DNA of 62,199 nt from Pseudomonas reactans (GCF_013385825.1 NZ_JACAPG010000004.1:1-62199), one strand, 5' to 3'. Shown: positions 34,088 through 44,118, counted from the stretch's first letter. Program-made: numbers and translations. The notes: generated by a model not told the origin, from the letters alone.

Positions 34088-35029
34088 TTACTCCTCTGCC
34101 CCAGCAGTTGAATGCGAGCCCGTGTCAGAACCTTCAACCGCGGCCACTTCTTTCTTCTCGTGCTTGACCGGCTTGCCTGGCTTCATACCTTCGTACTTGT
34201 CGACGATTTTCTGAAACAGGTTCGGCTCATACGTGGAGTACAGAGCGACTGGGTTGTTCTGGCTTGGTTTGGTCAGGGCATCGTATTCAGCTTGATCAAG
34301 CTGTTTAGGTGCGGCCTTGACTTCGGCTACCCAGGCGTTGAAACCTTCCTGGCTCGTCGAGATCGCTTTGAATTTCATGCCGGTGAAGCCAGCGCCGCTG
34401 TAGTTTGCGGAGATACCTTCCATTTCAGCTTTTTCGTTGGCGATCAGGTGCAGGCGAGTCTGCATGCCTGCCATCGCGTAGATCTGGCCGCCCAGGGCTG
34501 GGATGAAGAACGAGTTCATCACGGCGTCGGAGGTGATCCGGAAGTTAAGCGGAGTGTTCTCCGGGAACTGGATTTCGTTGACGGTGGCGATACCCAGGTC
34601 CGGGTAGATGAACAGCCACTTCCAGTCCAGCGCGACCACTTCGATGTTGATCGGCTTGACGTCGGATTCCAGCGGACGGTACGGGTCCAGCTCATGGGTC
34701 GACTTATAGGTGATGTAACCCAGGGCGATGATGATGAGGATTGGCACCAGCCACACTGCGACTTCAATCTTGGTGGAGTGCGACCACTTCGGCGCGTAGG
34801 TCGCGCTGGTGTTCGACGCGCGGTATTTCCAGGCGAAGGCGAAGGTCATGATGATCACAGGCACCACAACCAACAACATCAGCAGGGTGGCGGTGATGAT
34901 CAGGTTTCGTTGATCCAGACCGATCTGTCCTTTTGGGTCCATCAAGGTCCACTTGCAGCCTCCCAGCATTAACATCATGCCCAGCAGCGGCAAAAAGCCT
35001 AGTAATCGGGGGTACCTGTTTTTACTCAT
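34088..35029 (-). CDS. cyoA: Cytochrome bo3 ubiquinol oxidase subunit II
   Basis: A 313-residue lipoprotein subunit. ATG at 35029 is followed by a lipobox (MLMLGGCKW), two membrane helices and a periplasmic cupredoxin-like domain that lacks the Cu(A) ligands, as expected of a quinol oxidase. The C-terminal tail is longer and charged (KHEKKEVAAVEGSDTGS). It is the first gene of cyoABCDE and follows a long upstream region. Confidence 0.97.
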   Translation of the reverse strand: MSKNRYPRLLGFLPLLGMMLMLGGCKWTLMDPKGQIGLDQRNLIITATLLMLLVVVPVIIMTFAFAWKYRASNTSATYAPKWSHSTKIEVAVWLVPILIIIALGYITYKSTHELDPYRPLESDVKPINIEVVALDWKWLFIYPDLGIATVNEIQFPENTPLNFRITSDAVMNSFFIPALGGQIYAMAGMQTRLHLIANEKAEMEGISANYSGAGFTGMKFKAISTSQEGFNAWVAEVKAAPKQLDQAEYDALTKPSQNNPVALYSTYEPNLFQKIVDKYEGMKPGKPVKHEKKEVAAVEGSDTGSHSTAGAEE

Positions 35030-35771
35030 CTCACGACCTCTAAAGCAGCTTGCGCAATGCAGTTGGGTTTTGATCGCCAACACTTCACCCTGCCAAGGGT
35101 TGGCATTTCTCTTCGATTGAATAAGAGCCTGCCCATCACGCCATTAGGTGGCGTTTCACGGACCTGCGGTGAGTTCTTATTCGATTTCGTGGTTAAAGGC
35201 CTTGTTACAGACCAATTCCATTTGGTGCGGATAGTTGAAAGGCTGTCGGAACCTTGGGGTCGCACAGAGCCGTCCATCTGCCCCTCGACCGCTCCAGTGC
35301 TCAAATATTGAACAGCACCGGACATTCAGTGCGGGCGATTGTAGTTAGCTAGCGATGTATAAACCATGTCTTATAAAGAAATAATTTTTATCGATTACAG
35401 CAATAATCCTTCACCAATATTGCAAAGGTTCGCGATCTTATCGCGTTCGATTCTCAACAAAAACCACAAAAATTGCCGTGTTATAGGGTAATCCGTTGCA
35501 GTCCTTACGCGCTGTAAGGGCATGCCAAACCCATGCAACCCCCCATAAAACAAGGCATTCGGACATCACCCAATTGCTGGCGTGGCCTGAGGTTCGTGGC
35601 CTCGCCGGAACCACGAACTGACAGCACATCTTGGCCGTTTTATGCAAATTTAAGCGGCCGTTTGGCGGGTCAGAAACGTCCTGCGGCAGCTTCCGTGTGA
35701 CAACATGTCGCACACTGCGCGCACCCAAGATTGTCCCGCGTCACGTTCTATTCACAAATCCCTACAAACAA
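35030..35771 (-). other. Long non-coding region upstream of cyoA
   Basis: About 740 bp with no credible gene. It must contain the cyo promoter and leader. Structures seen: an inverted pair GAATAAGA (35119-35126) / TCTTATTC (35175-35182) enclosing a smaller hairpin (ACGCC..GGCGT), placed in the probable 5' leader; an AT-rich stretch at about 35350-35420 that is the likeliest promoter zone; and a palindrome CGCGATCTTATCGCG at 35431-35445. No ANR/FNR box (TTGAT-N4-ATCAA) was found. Small open frames here lack ribosome-binding sites. Confidence 0.55.
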
Positions 35772-35810
35772 AAACGCCCCGGTCTTCCTTCAAGAAGGAC
35801 CGGAGCGTTT
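35772..35810 (-). terminator. Terminator downstream of dsbB
   Basis: The arms AACGCCCCGGTCTTCCTT and AAGAAGGACCGGAGCGTT make a long stem (two internal mismatches) with an adjacent T-run on the minus strand (A-run at 35765-35774 on the plus strand). It lies 11 bp after the dsbB stop. Confidence 0.88.
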
Positions 35811-35821
35811 CAGGGATGGGC

Positions 35822-36328
35822 TCAGGCTTTGCGCTGGCGATTCCGGTAAATGCCCAACGGCACCAGGATCACGGTCAGTACGAACGCGACCAGCGCCCAC
35901 TGCGCCAGGGACAGACCCAGCACGGGTGGATACGGGGTGCTGCAGAAGCCATCGACCTGGAACCCCAGGGGGAACACTTTGGCCAGTGGCAGGTCATCGA
36001 CGATCGGTTGCAGCACATCAATGCCGCAACTGACCTGGGGGAAGAACTGGGTGTACACGTGGTGACCGGCTGCAGCCACACCGCCGAGGGCGCTGAGTAT
36101 CACCAGCCCTTCGAAAAACGTGAGCGCCCCTTTGGTGCGCATGGCCGCACCGATGAACGCGAAGATCGCGATCAACAGCAAGGCGTAGCGTTGCAGGATG
36201 CACAGCGGGCACGGCGCCTCGCCGAGTACCACCTGCATATAAAGCGCACCGCCGATCAGCGCCAGGCAGATGATGCCCAGCAACACCAGAAAGCGCCGCT
36301 CCCTGCCTAAACGCAATTCGTCACTCAT
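35822..36328 (-). CDS. dsbB: Disulfide bond formation protein DsbB
   Basis: A 168-residue inner-membrane protein with four helices that reoxidises DsbA and passes electrons to ubiquinone. The first redox pair is CPLC in GEAPCPLCILQR and the second pair is Cys in VSCGIDV and Cys in VDGFCSTPYPP. The start at 36328 (MSDELRLG) precedes the first helix; the longer frame begins with GTG. Its neighbour is the quinol oxidase operon, which receives the electrons, though it is separately terminated. Confidence 0.95.
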   Translation of the reverse strand: MSDELRLGRERRFLVLLGIICLALIGGALYMQVVLGEAPCPLCILQRYALLLIAIFAFIGAAMRTKGALTFFEGLVILSALGGVAAAGHHVYTQFFPQVSCGIDVLQPIVDDLPLAKVFPLGFQVDGFCSTPYPPVLGLSLAQWALVAFVLTVILVPLGIYRNRQRKA

Positions 36329-36426
36329 TTCCGGTTCCCTTTGTTTGGTTGTGCCAATGGCCGCAAGTTTACACACAGGGAGTGGTTTAAACAGAGGGGG
36401 GTTAACAGGGGATTAATGCGCCTTTC

Positions 36427-36527
36427 TGTAGGAGCGAGCTTGCTCGCGAAAAACGCCAGGGCGCCGTATTCATTCTGGACGGGCGCGTTTTCGTTGGCGA
36501 TCTTCGCGAGCAAGCTCGCTCCTACAA
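36427..36527. repeat. REP doublet (REPIN), GTAGGAGCGAGC type
   Basis: Inverted copies of GTAGGAGCGAGCTTGCTCGCGA separated by about 55 bp lie between dsbB and hmp. The same type occurs at 44019-44118. Confidence 0.92.
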
Positions 36528-36537
36528 AGGGCTGGAG

Positions 36538-37719
36538 TTATTCCAGCGCCGCAGCCGGGCCAAAGAATTCGTAGCGACTTTGCTTCTCTGGCACACCCAA
36601 GGCCTTGAGATGACGCTTGATCGCGCCCATGAAGCCTTTAGGGCCAAGGAAGTAGGCATCGATGTCGCGCTGCTCCGGCAACCACGCCGCCAGTTGTTCC
36701 TGGCTGAGCAAACCCACCTTGTCCGCCGCCGGGCTCACACCATCATCCTCGGCGTAGCAATAGAAGCGCTTGAGCTGTGGGTGCTTGGCCGCCAGGGCAT
36801 CGACCCAATCACGGAACGCATGCACCCCGCCGTTACGCGCGCAGTGGATGAAGTGCACCGGGCGCTGGGTAGCCAGGGCGGCTTCGAGCATCGGCAAGGT
36901 CGGCGTGATGCCCACTCCACCGCTGATCAGCACCAGCGGTTTGTCGCTGGCTGCCAGGGTGAACTCTCCCGAAGGCGGAAACAGGTCAATAGTCGCACCG
37001 ACGTGCAGTTGGTCGTGCAGGTAGTTGGACACCCGCCCTCCGGCTTCGCGCTTGACGCTGATGCGGTACAGGCCCGAATCGGTCAGGGCTGACAGCGAAT
37101 AGTTGCGGCGCACTTCCTCGCCATCCAGCACCAGTCTCATGCCGATGTATTGGCCCGGTGCAGCGGCAAGAATCGGACCGTTGTCCACCGGGGCAAAGTA
37201 GAAGGAGATAATCTCGTCACTCTCCACCACGCGCTTGACGATGATGAACGGCCGCGCCCCCCGCCAGCCACCCGGGGCCTGCGCTTTCTCTTCATAGATC
37301 GCCGCCTCGGCGCCGATCAGGATGTCGGCCAGTTGGCCATAGGCCGCGCCCCAGGCGTTCATCACCTCGGGCGTCGCAATCTCACTGCCCAGCACTTCGG
37401 AAATCGCGCGCAGCAGGCAGGCGCCGACGATCGGGTAATGCTCCGGCAGGATCTGCAAGGCCACGTGCTTGTTAATGATCTTGGCCACCAGGTCGCCCAG
37501 TTGGTCCAACTGGTCGATATGCCGGGCATACATCAACACCCCGTTGGCCAAGGCGCGGGGCTGGTCGCCGCTGGCCTGGTGGGCCTGGTTGAACAGCGGG
37601 CGAACTTCCGGGTACTCGGAAAGCATCATGCGGTAGAAATGGGTGATCAGCGCTTCGCCGCCGCTTTCCAGCAGGGGCACGGTGGATTTGACGATGGCAC
37701 GGTCTTGGGCACTAAGCAT
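36538..37719 (-). CDS. hmp: Flavohaemoglobin nitric oxide dioxygenase
   Basis: A 393-residue cytoplasmic enzyme that oxidises NO to nitrate using O2 and NAD(P)H. The globin domain (1-140) has the B10 Tyr in THFYRMML and proximal His in NKHVALQILPEHY; the reductase part has the FAD motif RRNYSLS and NAD motif LISGGVGITPTLPML. It is divergent from norR, whose product should activate it: NorR-like sites and a sigma-54-like promoter are seen in the 147-bp gap. Confidence 0.97.
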   Translation of the reverse strand: MLSAQDRAIVKSTVPLLESGGEALITHFYRMMLSEYPEVRPLFNQAHQASGDQPRALANGVLMYARHIDQLDQLGDLVAKIINKHVALQILPEHYPIVGACLLRAISEVLGSEIATPEVMNAWGAAYGQLADILIGAEAAIYEEKAQAPGGWRGARPFIIVKRVVESDEIISFYFAPVDNGPILAAAPGQYIGMRLVLDGEEVRRNYSLSALTDSGLYRISVKREAGGRVSNYLHDQLHVGATIDLFPPSGEFTLAASDKPLVLISGGVGITPTLPMLEAALATQRPVHFIHCARNGGVHAFRDWVDALAAKHPQLKRFYCYAEDDGVSPAADKVGLLSQEQLAAWLPEQRDIDAYFLGPKGFMGAIKRHLKALGVPEKQSRYEFFGPAAALE

Positions 37720-37758
37720 GGGAGCCTCCTGGGCTTCTTTACTGATTGTCTTTACCTA

Positions 37759-37774
37759 ATCAGTATTCGTGCCA
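37759..37774 (-). promoter_or_regulatory. Sigma-54-like promoter of hmp
   Basis: Read towards hmp, TGGCACGAATACTGAT fits the -24 element (TGGCAC) perfectly and the -12 element partly (CTGAT for TTGCA), with correct GG-to-G spacing. NorR is a sigma-54 activator and its candidate sites lie about 45-80 bp further upstream. Confidence 0.6.
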
Positions 37775-37815
37775 AAAAATAAATCGTTTAATTTCAATAG
37801 CTTATTTAATTTGTA

Positions 37816-37852
37816 GTCAGTATGACTTCCTGCAACGTATAGTCATAAGGAC
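37816..37852. promoter_or_regulatory. Candidate NorR binding sites
   Basis: GTCAGTATGAC (37816-37826) and GTCATAAGGAC (37842-37852) both obey the GT-N7-AC rule of NorR enhancer sites and are spaced 26 bp apart. They lie next to the norR start, so NorR could also limit its own expression. Confidence 0.65.
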
Positions 37853-37866
37853 TACAAGGAGTCATT

Positions 37867-39390
37867 ATGACTGCGCAATCGCTGCTCACCACCCTGCTGC
37901 CCCTGGTCGCCGACCTGTCCCGTGAACTGCCCGAGGGCGAGCGTTATCGTCGTCTATTACAAGCCATGCGCGCCTTGCTGCCCTGTGACGCCGCCGCGCT
38001 GTTGCGCCTGGACGGCGAATGGCTGGTGCCGCTGGCCGTCGACGGTTTGAGCGCCGACACCCTGGGCCGGCGTTTCAAGGTCAGCGAACACCCGCGCTTT
38101 GCCGTGTTACTGAGCAGCCCAGGCCCTACGCGGTTTGACAGTGACAGCGAATTGCCCGACCCCTACGACGGCCTGGTCGATGGACTGCACGGGCACCTGG
38201 AAGTCCACGATTGCATGGGCTGCCCGCTGTTCGTCGACGATCAGCCCTGGGGCCTGCTGACCCTGGACGCCCTCGACACCGAGCGATTCGAGCGCGTGGA
38301 ACTGGACGCCCTGCAAGCCTTCGCCAGCCTCGCCGCCGCCACCGTCAATGTGGCTGAGCGTATCGAACGCCTGACCCTGCGCGCGGAAATCTACCGCGAG
38401 GCCAGCGGCCAGCAGCACAAGGAGATGATCGGCCAGAGCAAACCCCACAAGCGCCTGGTAGAAGAGATCAAGCTGGTGGGCGGCAGCGACCTCACCGTGC
38501 TGATCACCGGCGAAACCGGGGTAGGCAAGGAATTGGTGGCCCAGGCCATCCACGCGGCCTCGACGCGCGCGGATAAACCGCTGATCAGCCTCAACTGCGC
38601 CGCCCTGCCGGAAACCCTGGTGGAAAGCGAGCTGTTCGGCCATGTGCGCGGGGCCTTTACCGGCGCGTTGAACGAACGTCGTGGCAAGTTCGAACTGGCC
38701 AATGGCGGCACGCTGTTTCTCGATGAAGTGGGCGAACTGTCGCTGACTGTGCAGGCCAAGCTGCTGCGAGTACTGCAAAGCGGTCAATTGCAACGCCTGG
38801 GCTCGGACAAGGAACACCAGGTGGACGTGCGCCTGATCGCCGCCACCAACCGCGACCTCGCCGACGAAGTGCGCAATGGCCGCTACCGCGCCGACTTCTA
38901 TCACCGCCTCAGCGTCTACCCGCTGCAAGTGCCGGCGCTGCGCGAGCGCGGGCGCGATGTACTGCTGCTGGCCGGCTTTTTCCTTGAGCAGAACAGGTCA
39001 CGCATGGGCCTGGGCAGTCTGCGCCTGACCAGCGACGCCCAGGCGGCGCTGCTGGCCTATAACTGGCCGGGGAATGTACGGGAGCTGGAGCATTTGATCG
39101 GACGCAGCGCGCTGAAAGCCTTGGGAAACTGTCGCGAGCGTCCGAAGATTCTGAGCCTGAACGCCCAGGACCTGGATCTGCCCGATGTCAGTGCGCCGGT
39201 GATCGACGAACCGGTCGATGCGGTGCCCAGCGTAACCGGCGACCTGCGCCAGGCCACCGAACACTATCAACGCCAGATCATCAGCGCCTGCCTGGAGCGC
39301 CACCAGCACAACTGGGCCAGCGCAGCCCGTGAACTCGGGCTGGACCGCGCCAACCTAGGCCGCATGGCCAAGCGCCTCGGCCTCAAATAA
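37867..39390 (+). CDS. norR: NO-responsive sigma-54 activator NorR
   Basis: A 507-residue regulator. The N-terminal GAF domain (1-170) binds a mononuclear iron that senses NO; the HDCMGCPL segment contains ligand-region residues known from E. coli NorR. The AAA+ domain has Walker A GETGVGKE, the sigma-54 contact loop GAFTGA and Walker B TLFLDEVGEL. A Fis-type HTH closes the protein (NWASAARELGLDRANLGRMA). It is divergent from hmp, the gene it most likely activates; no norVW lies here. Confidence 0.96.
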   Translation: MTAQSLLTTLLPLVADLSRELPEGERYRRLLQAMRALLPCDAAALLRLDGEWLVPLAVDGLSADTLGRRFKVSEHPRFAVLLSSPGPTRFDSDSELPDPYDGLVDGLHGHLEVHDCMGCPLFVDDQPWGLLTLDALDTERFERVELDALQAFASLAAATVNVAERIERLTLRAEIYREASGQQHKEMIGQSKPHKRLVEEIKLVGGSDLTVLITGETGVGKELVAQAIHAASTRADKPLISLNCAALPETLVESELFGHVRGAFTGALNERRGKFELANGGTLFLDEVGELSLTVQAKLLRVLQSGQLQRLGSDKEHQVDVRLIAATNRDLADEVRNGRYRADFYHRLSVYPLQVPALRERGRDVLLLAGFFLEQNRSRMGLGSLRLTSDAQAALLAYNWPGNVRELEHLIGRSALKALGNCRERPKILSLNAQDLDLPDVSAPVIDEPVDAVPSVTGDLRQATEHYQRQIISACLERHQHNWASAARELGLDRANLGRMAKRLGLK

Positions 39391-39401
39391 CCCCCACGCG
39401 C

Positions 39402-39490
39402 TGTAGGAGCCGGCTTGCCGGCGATAGCGGTGGGTCAATTAAAGACAAGCTGTCTGACATACCGCCATCGCCGGCAAGCCGGCTCCTACA
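39402..39490. repeat. REP doublet (REPIN), GTAGGAGCCGGC type
   Basis: Inverted GTAGGAGCCGGCTTGCCGGC copies with a spacer of about 45 bp fill the space between the convergent norR and DMT-transporter genes. Same type as 28872-28958, with a different spacer. Confidence 0.92.
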
Positions 39491-39498
39491 CTGATGGG

Positions 39499-40398
39499 TC
39501 AGGCCAAGGATTGTGAGGCAACCACGACCGGCTTGGGCTTACGAAACACCAACACATTGCCCAGCATCACCAACACCAACCCTGCCAGCGCTGGTGCAGT
39601 CCACTGGTACCCTTCGGCAAACGCCGACACGTTTAGCGCTACCACCGGGAACAGCACCGTGCAATACGCCGCGCGCTCCGGCCCCATGCGTCCGACCAAC
39701 GTCAGGTAGGCAGTAAAGCCGATCACCGAGCCTGGAATCACTAGGTACCACAGCGCGCCGATGTACCGCGCGCTCCAGTCCATCTCAAAGGGAATCCCAC
39801 GCATTGCGCAATAGGTCGCCAGCATCGCCGAGCCGTACGCCATGCCCCAGGCATTGGTCGTCAGCGGCTTGAGCCCGGCCTTCTGTTGCAGGCTAGACAG
39901 CATATTGCCGGCCGAGAAACACATCGTCCCCAGCAACGCCAACCCCAAGCCGAGCAAGGTCTGCGGGCTGGCGGTATGCCCCACCAGTTCCGGCCAGAAC
40001 AGCAGGCCCAAGCCCATCAAACCCAGCCCGCCGCCCATCAACACATTGCGCGCCACCCGCTGGCCGAAAAAAACCCGGGCATTCAGCGCATTCCACAGCG
40101 TGGCCGTGGAAAACACCACCGCCACCAGGCCGCTGGGAATCCACTGGCTGGCGGTAAGGAAGCACATGAAGTTGACGCAGAACAGACACAGGCCCTGCGC
40201 CACACAAATCAAATGCCCACGCCGATTCATCACCTGCAACTTGCGGCTGAGCAGCAACAACACAAACAACACCAGCGCCGCCAGGCCGAAGCGATAGACG
40301 ATGGACACGGGAATCGCCACCACGCCCAGCTGCCATTTGAGGGCGATCCAAGTGGTGCCCCAGATCAGCACGGTGAGTAAATACAGGGAAAGGTTCAT
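39499..40398 (-). CDS. DMT-superfamily (EamA) transporter
   Basis: A 299-residue inner-membrane protein with ten helices and two EamA repeats (first repeat begins LLTVLIWGTTWIALK). Such proteins export amino acids or metabolites. ATG at 40398 has GGAG ahead; a longer frame adds eight residues only. A divergent AraC-family regulator lies 138 bp away and is its likely controller. Confidence 0.92.
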   Translation of the reverse strand: MNLSLYLLTVLIWGTTWIALKWQLGVVAIPVSIVYRFGLAALVLFVLLLLSRKLQVMNRRGHLICVAQGLCLFCVNFMCFLTASQWIPSGLVAVVFSTATLWNALNARVFFGQRVARNVLMGGGLGLMGLGLLFWPELVGHTASPQTLLGLGLALLGTMCFSAGNMLSSLQQKAGLKPLTTNAWGMAYGSAMLATYCAMRGIPFEMDWSARYIGALWYLVIPGSVIGFTAYLTLVGRMGPERAAYCTVLFPVVALNVSAFAEGYQWTAPALAGLVLVMLGNVLVFRKPKPVVVASQSLA

Positions 40399-40536
40399 AG
40401 CGGGCTCCATCGATTGAGCCACAGTGTGGCCCGCGATTCATGGCACGCTCTTGCACAATCTTGCGCTTTTGTCGGACGGTGGGCGCACAGCACTCACCGC
40501 GCGGAGTAGGATGCAAGGCGTCGGAGAGTACGAACC

Positions 40537-41412
40537 ATGCCTGATCTGGAATCCCTGCAAGTCTTTCAAGCCCTTAACCGCTCGCCCAATGCACGCCTCG
40601 AAGCCTGCGCCGAGCTCGGTGACGGCTTGTCTGCAGCCTTGTGGAGCAACCATCACGATGCCCAGGATTACCAGGCGCCCAGCCATCACACCTTGTCGTG
40701 CTACATCGGCGGCGGCACCGGCACCTTTCGGCGCGACCAGCCCGGCACCAAGGGCGGGCCCGACAAGCTGTGCATCCTGCCCGCCGAGCATCAGTCGGCC
40801 TGGGTGATCAACGGCGAAATCCGCCTGGCCCATATGTACTTCAGCCCGGAGCAATTCGCCCTGGGCTGCGTCACCCTGCTCGACCGCGAACCGCGCACCC
40901 TGCAATTGCGCGAAAGCACCTTCCTGGAAGACGCCAGCCAGGCCCGGCGCTTTCACCAGTTGATCGCACTGAACTGGCACGAACCCGCCGAACGCCTGCT
41001 GACCAGCAGCCTGGCCCACGAAATGCTCAGCCATACCCTGCTCAGCCAGGTGGGTGCCCGCGAAGGATTGCGGTTGAAAGGCGGGCTGGCGGCGCATCAG
41101 CGACGGCTGTTGGTGGAGTACATCGACCAGCACCTGGAAGACCCGATCAGCCTGGGCCAATTGGCCGGGATGTGTGCACTGTCGGAATACCATTTCGCGC
41201 GGATGTTCCGCCAAAGCTTCGGCCTGCCGCCGCACCAATACCTGCTGGCGCGTCGCCTCACCCGCGCCCAGGCCCTGCTGCGCAGTGGCGCCCTGCCCTT
41301 GAGTGAAATTGCCTTGATGTGCGGTTTCTCCAGCGCCAGCCACTTCACCCATCGCTTCCGCCAAGCCATGGGCGCCACGCCCGGCGAGTACCGACAGGCG
41401 TTTTGCGCCTAG
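40537..41412 (+). CDS. AraC-family transcriptional regulator
   Basis: A 291-residue protein with an N-terminal cupin-like sensing part (about 1-170) and a C-terminal double [23 protein letters not shown] and [20 protein letters not shown]. Position suggests control of the divergent DMT exporter. Its last 4 bases overlap the convergent LuxR gene. Confidence 0.93.
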   Translation: MPDLESLQVFQALNRSPNARLEACAELGDGLSAALWSNHHDAQDYQAPSHHTLSCYIGGGTGTFRRDQPGTKGGPDKLCILPAEHQSAWVINGEIRLAHMYFSPEQFALGCVTLLDREPRTLQLRESTFLEDASQARRFHQLIALNWHEPAERLLTSSLAHEMLSHTLLSQVGAREGLRLKGGLAAHQRRLLVEYIDQHLEDPISLGQLAGMCALSEYHFARMFRQSFGLPPHQYLLARRLTRAQALLRSGALPLSEIALMCGFSSASHFTHRFRQAMGATPGEYRQAFCA

Positions 41413-43910
41413 GTCATCAACCCCAATGTCTTGGCCTTGGCCACCGCTTGCGTGCGCCGCTCCACGCCGAGCTTGCTGTGGATACGCCGCGCGTGGGTCT
41501 TGACCGTATGCAGGGAGATAAACAGCCGGTCGGCGATTTCCAGATTGGAATTGCCCAGGGCGATCAACTGCAGCACCTCCAGCTCACGCTGGCTGAGTGG
41601 GCTTTCTGCCGCACCTGACACTGGCGCTTGCGGCTCCATGCCCAGCTCGCTCAATAACCCCGGCGAGCGCAACCGCAGTTCACGAATCGCCTGCTGCACC
41701 TGGCAGCGTGCCGCCAACGCCAGCCCGGTTTGCAGCGAGCGGCGCGCCAGCGTGGAATCACCGATTTGCCAGGCCACTTCGCCCAGCACCAAGTGCAGCT
41801 CGGTTTCCAGGCAGAGCATGCCGCGTTGGCGGGTGGTGTCCAGCAAGGCCGTGAGCCGCGCCACTGGCTGATCGGCGCAACCCAGCTTCACTTCAGCCAG
41901 CACCAGCAGGTACTCCAGGCGCGGCACCAGCTCCAGAGTGGCCGGCGGTGCCTGTCTGGCCTGGGGCCCACGAAAGTGGCGAAGCACGCGGCGAACCGCT
42001 TCCACTGTCAATTCGGCACGCCCCTGCTGCAACCAGAAATGCCCGCTGACCAGCAGCAACACCGCGCGGTACACCGTGTCGGGCACCTGACGCTGTTGCA
42101 TCAGCCGCTCGGCATCGCGCAGTTGCACAAAGGCCTGGGCGTAATCGCCACGGTTGGCGGCCAGCAGAGCCAGTCCAAGGAATCCGTAAAGCACGCGTTT
42201 GTCCTGGCTGTGCAGGCACATCTTCAAGCCCGCCTCGAAACACTCGGCAGCCAGGCTGTCCTGCCCTTGCCGCAACGCCAAGTGCCCGCGCCGCAGGGCG
42301 ATGCGCCCGACCAAAGGCCCGGCCTTGAGGCGCTGCTTGAGCAGCATCGCCTGCACATTTTCCAGCAGGCTTTGCGCCCGATAAGGGGCGCCACGCTGCT
42401 CCAGCAGTTGCGCGTGATCCAGCTCCAACAGGGCTTCGAGCAGCAACGAGCCATGAGCACGGGCCAGGCACAAGGCTTCGCGGCTCAGGGCCTGGGCCAC
42501 GTCCAGTTCACCACGCAGCAAGGCTTGCTGGGTGAGGCCCGAAAGGCACATCAACCGCGACGTCCAGGCGCTGTCGGGCAAGGCTTGCAGCGCCTCCAGA
42601 AAATGCTCGCGAGAGCGCTCGGCATCACCGCCCAGATGCAGCAACCAGCCCCATTGCGCCTGCCAGCGCGCCAGCAGGTAGCGCTGTTGCGCCGCCGTCG
42701 GTTGCGGCGCGAAGCGTGCCAGTTGATGGATGCATTGCGCAGCTTGCTCAAAGCGCCCGGCGAACAGCAACGCCGCCGTCAGCAAACCGACCAATTGCGC
42801 CGAACCGAGCATCAGCTCATCGCCCTGCTGTTCATGCAGGCGCAACAGCAACATCGCGTTCTGCTGGCGGAACAGGTCTTCAAAACTGAAGTGCTGCAAC
42901 AGGCTCACCGCCACTTCATATTCTTCGGCGAGCAAGGCGTGTTCAAACGCGGCCTGCCAGTCCTGTTCGGCGGTGAACCATTGGCAGGCGCGGCGATGCC
43001 ATGAACGCTTGGCTGGCCAGGGCTCGTCACGCAGCAAATCGGCGAGGGGTGGAAAGACCTGCAGCCACTCGGTGTCTTCCCAGGGTTGGACAAACGCGCC
43101 GAGGGCCTGCAGATCGTGCAGGTACTGATCACCGTCGCCAAAGCCGAACAGGTGCTCGCACAACCCCGCGTTGAAGCGCGGCAAATGCGCCAGCACGCGC
43201 CAGGCTTCGGCCAGTTCGGGTGGCAAGGTGCTGAACAGCTCGTGTTGCAGGTAATCGAGCAGGGTTTTTTCCGGGTGGCCGTCCCCCAGCAAGGCGATGC
43301 GCGCGCCGGCACACCAGCCGGCACTGAACTGCAACACGCTGTCGACAGACTGCCCTGGGGCATGAATGAGCAATTGCTGGACCTCGGCAGGGCTGAACGC
43401 CAAGTCTGCGCCAAACTCCAGCAGCTCATCGTCCAGCAGCAACCGCGGCCAATTGCACAGTGGCCGGCGCCGCGCGCCCAGCCACCAGGTCAGGGCTGGA
43501 CTGCTGGCGGTCAACAGGCGATCGAGCAAAGCGTCGGTGTCCGGCGCGGGCAAGCGGCAGAAGTCATCGAGGAACACCCACGCCGGGGCCTGCCAACGCG
43601 CAAGGTCCGACAGCAGGGTCGCTTCATCGGTGAACGGCAAACCCAGGTTCTGCGCCAGGCGCTGGCAAAGATCGAGGGGGCTCAGGGCAGCACCATTGAG
43701 CGGCAACCAGTACACCGGGCAATCCTTGGGTGCCTGCAACGCGCACTCGGCGAGCAGCGCGCTCTTGCCACTGCCGCCGGGCGCGCACAGCAACTTGACC
43801 CTGACCTGTGCCGCCAGCAAAGGCTCGGCCAAGCGTGGGCGCAACAAATGATGGGCGGACAGCCGAGGCATGAATCCAGGACGGTCCAGGCAGCGTGTCA
43901 TGGCGGTCAT
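41409..43910 (-). CDS. MalT-like LuxR-family regulator
   Basis: An 833-residue ATP-dependent activator of the MalT/LAL class. N-terminal NTPase with Walker [12 protein letters not shown] and Walker [11 protein letters not shown]; a long middle region (about 350-750) of TPR-like helical repeats; a C-terminal LuxR HTH ([20 protein letters not shown], then [14 protein letters not shown]). The start could also be Met14 (43871). The next gene on the same strand is a DUF1329/DUF1302 pair, which in Pseudomonas often adjoins regulators of this class, so it may control them. Confidence 0.92.
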   Translation of the reverse strand: MTAMTRCLDRPGFMPRLSAHHLLRPRLAEPLLAAQVRVKLLCAPGGSGKSALLAECALQAPKDCPVYWLPLNGAALSPLDLCQRLAQNLGLPFTDEATLLSDLARWQAPAWVFLDDFCRLPAPDTDALLDRLLTASSPALTWWLGARRRPLCNWPRLLLDDELLEFGADLAFSPAEVQQLLIHAPGQSVDSVLQFSAGWCAGARIALLGDGHPEKTLLDYLQHELFSTLPPELAEAWRVLAHLPRFNAGLCEHLFGFGDGDQYLHDLQALGAFVQPWEDTEWLQVFPPLADLLRDEPWPAKRSWHRRACQWFTAEQDWQAAFEHALLAEEYEVAVSLLQHFSFEDLFRQQNAMLLLRLHEQQGDELMLGSAQLVGLLTAALLFAGRFEQAAQCIHQLARFAPQPTAAQQRYLLARWQAQWGWLLHLGGDAERSREHFLEALQALPDSAWTSRLMCLSGLTQQALLRGELDVAQALSREALCLARAHGSLLLEALLELDHAQLLEQRGAPYRAQSLLENVQAMLLKQRLKAGPLVGRIALRRGHLALRQGQDSLAAECFEAGLKMCLHSQDKRVLYGFLGLALLAANRGDYAQAFVQLRDAERLMQQRQVPDTVYRAVLLLVSGHFWLQQGRAELTVEAVRRVLRHFRGPQARQAPPATLELVPRLEYLLVLAEVKLGCADQPVARLTALLDTTRQRGMLCLETELHLVLGEVAWQIGDSTLARRSLQTGLALAARCQVQQAIRELRLRSPGLLSELGMEPQAPVSGAAESPLSQRELEVLQLIALGNSNLEIADRLFISLHTVKTHARRIHSKLGVERRTQAVAKAKTLGLMT

Positions 43911-44018
43911 TGCTGCATCCTGCTTTTTTATTGTTATGCAACGTGGCGCCTACCCTAGCCCCGTCCCTGGCAGTTACTGAAGAAGTATTCAGAACAATGA
44001 TCAACGGACATAGACCAC

Positions 44019-44118
44019 TGTAGGAGCGAGCTTGCTCGCGAAAAACTCATAGGCGCCGCGTGCACACTGGATGCGCGCGTCATCATTGACGTTCTTCGCG
44101 AGCAAGCTCGCTCCTACA
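44019..44118. repeat. REP doublet (REPIN), GTAGGAGCGAGC type
   Basis: Inverted GTAGGAGCGAGCTTGCTCGCGA copies with a spacer of about 55 bp, located between the LuxR gene start and the DUF1329 gene stop. The spacer resembles that at 36427-36527 (both start with AAAAAC after the arm). Confidence 0.92.

Noticed and set aside
35258..35285. GGAACC followed by CCGTCC in the cyo upstream region as an hrp box
   Set aside because: The -35-like GGAACC is perfect but the -10-like CCACNNA is not met at the proper distance and no type III-like gene follows.
35705..36310. 201-codon plus-strand frame across dsbB
   Set aside because: Antisense to dsbB with its intact CxxC pairs, and it crosses the dsbB terminator.
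41730..43004. 424-codon plus-strand frame inside the MalT-like regulator
   Set aside because: Its Gln/Leu/Arg-rich content is the mirror of the TPR-like repeats on the other strand; no family resemblance.
28872..44118. Repeats considered as a CRISPR array
   Set aside because: Copies are inverted pairs kilobases apart with a palindromic core, the pattern of REP doublets; there is no regular direct-repeat spacing and no cas gene.
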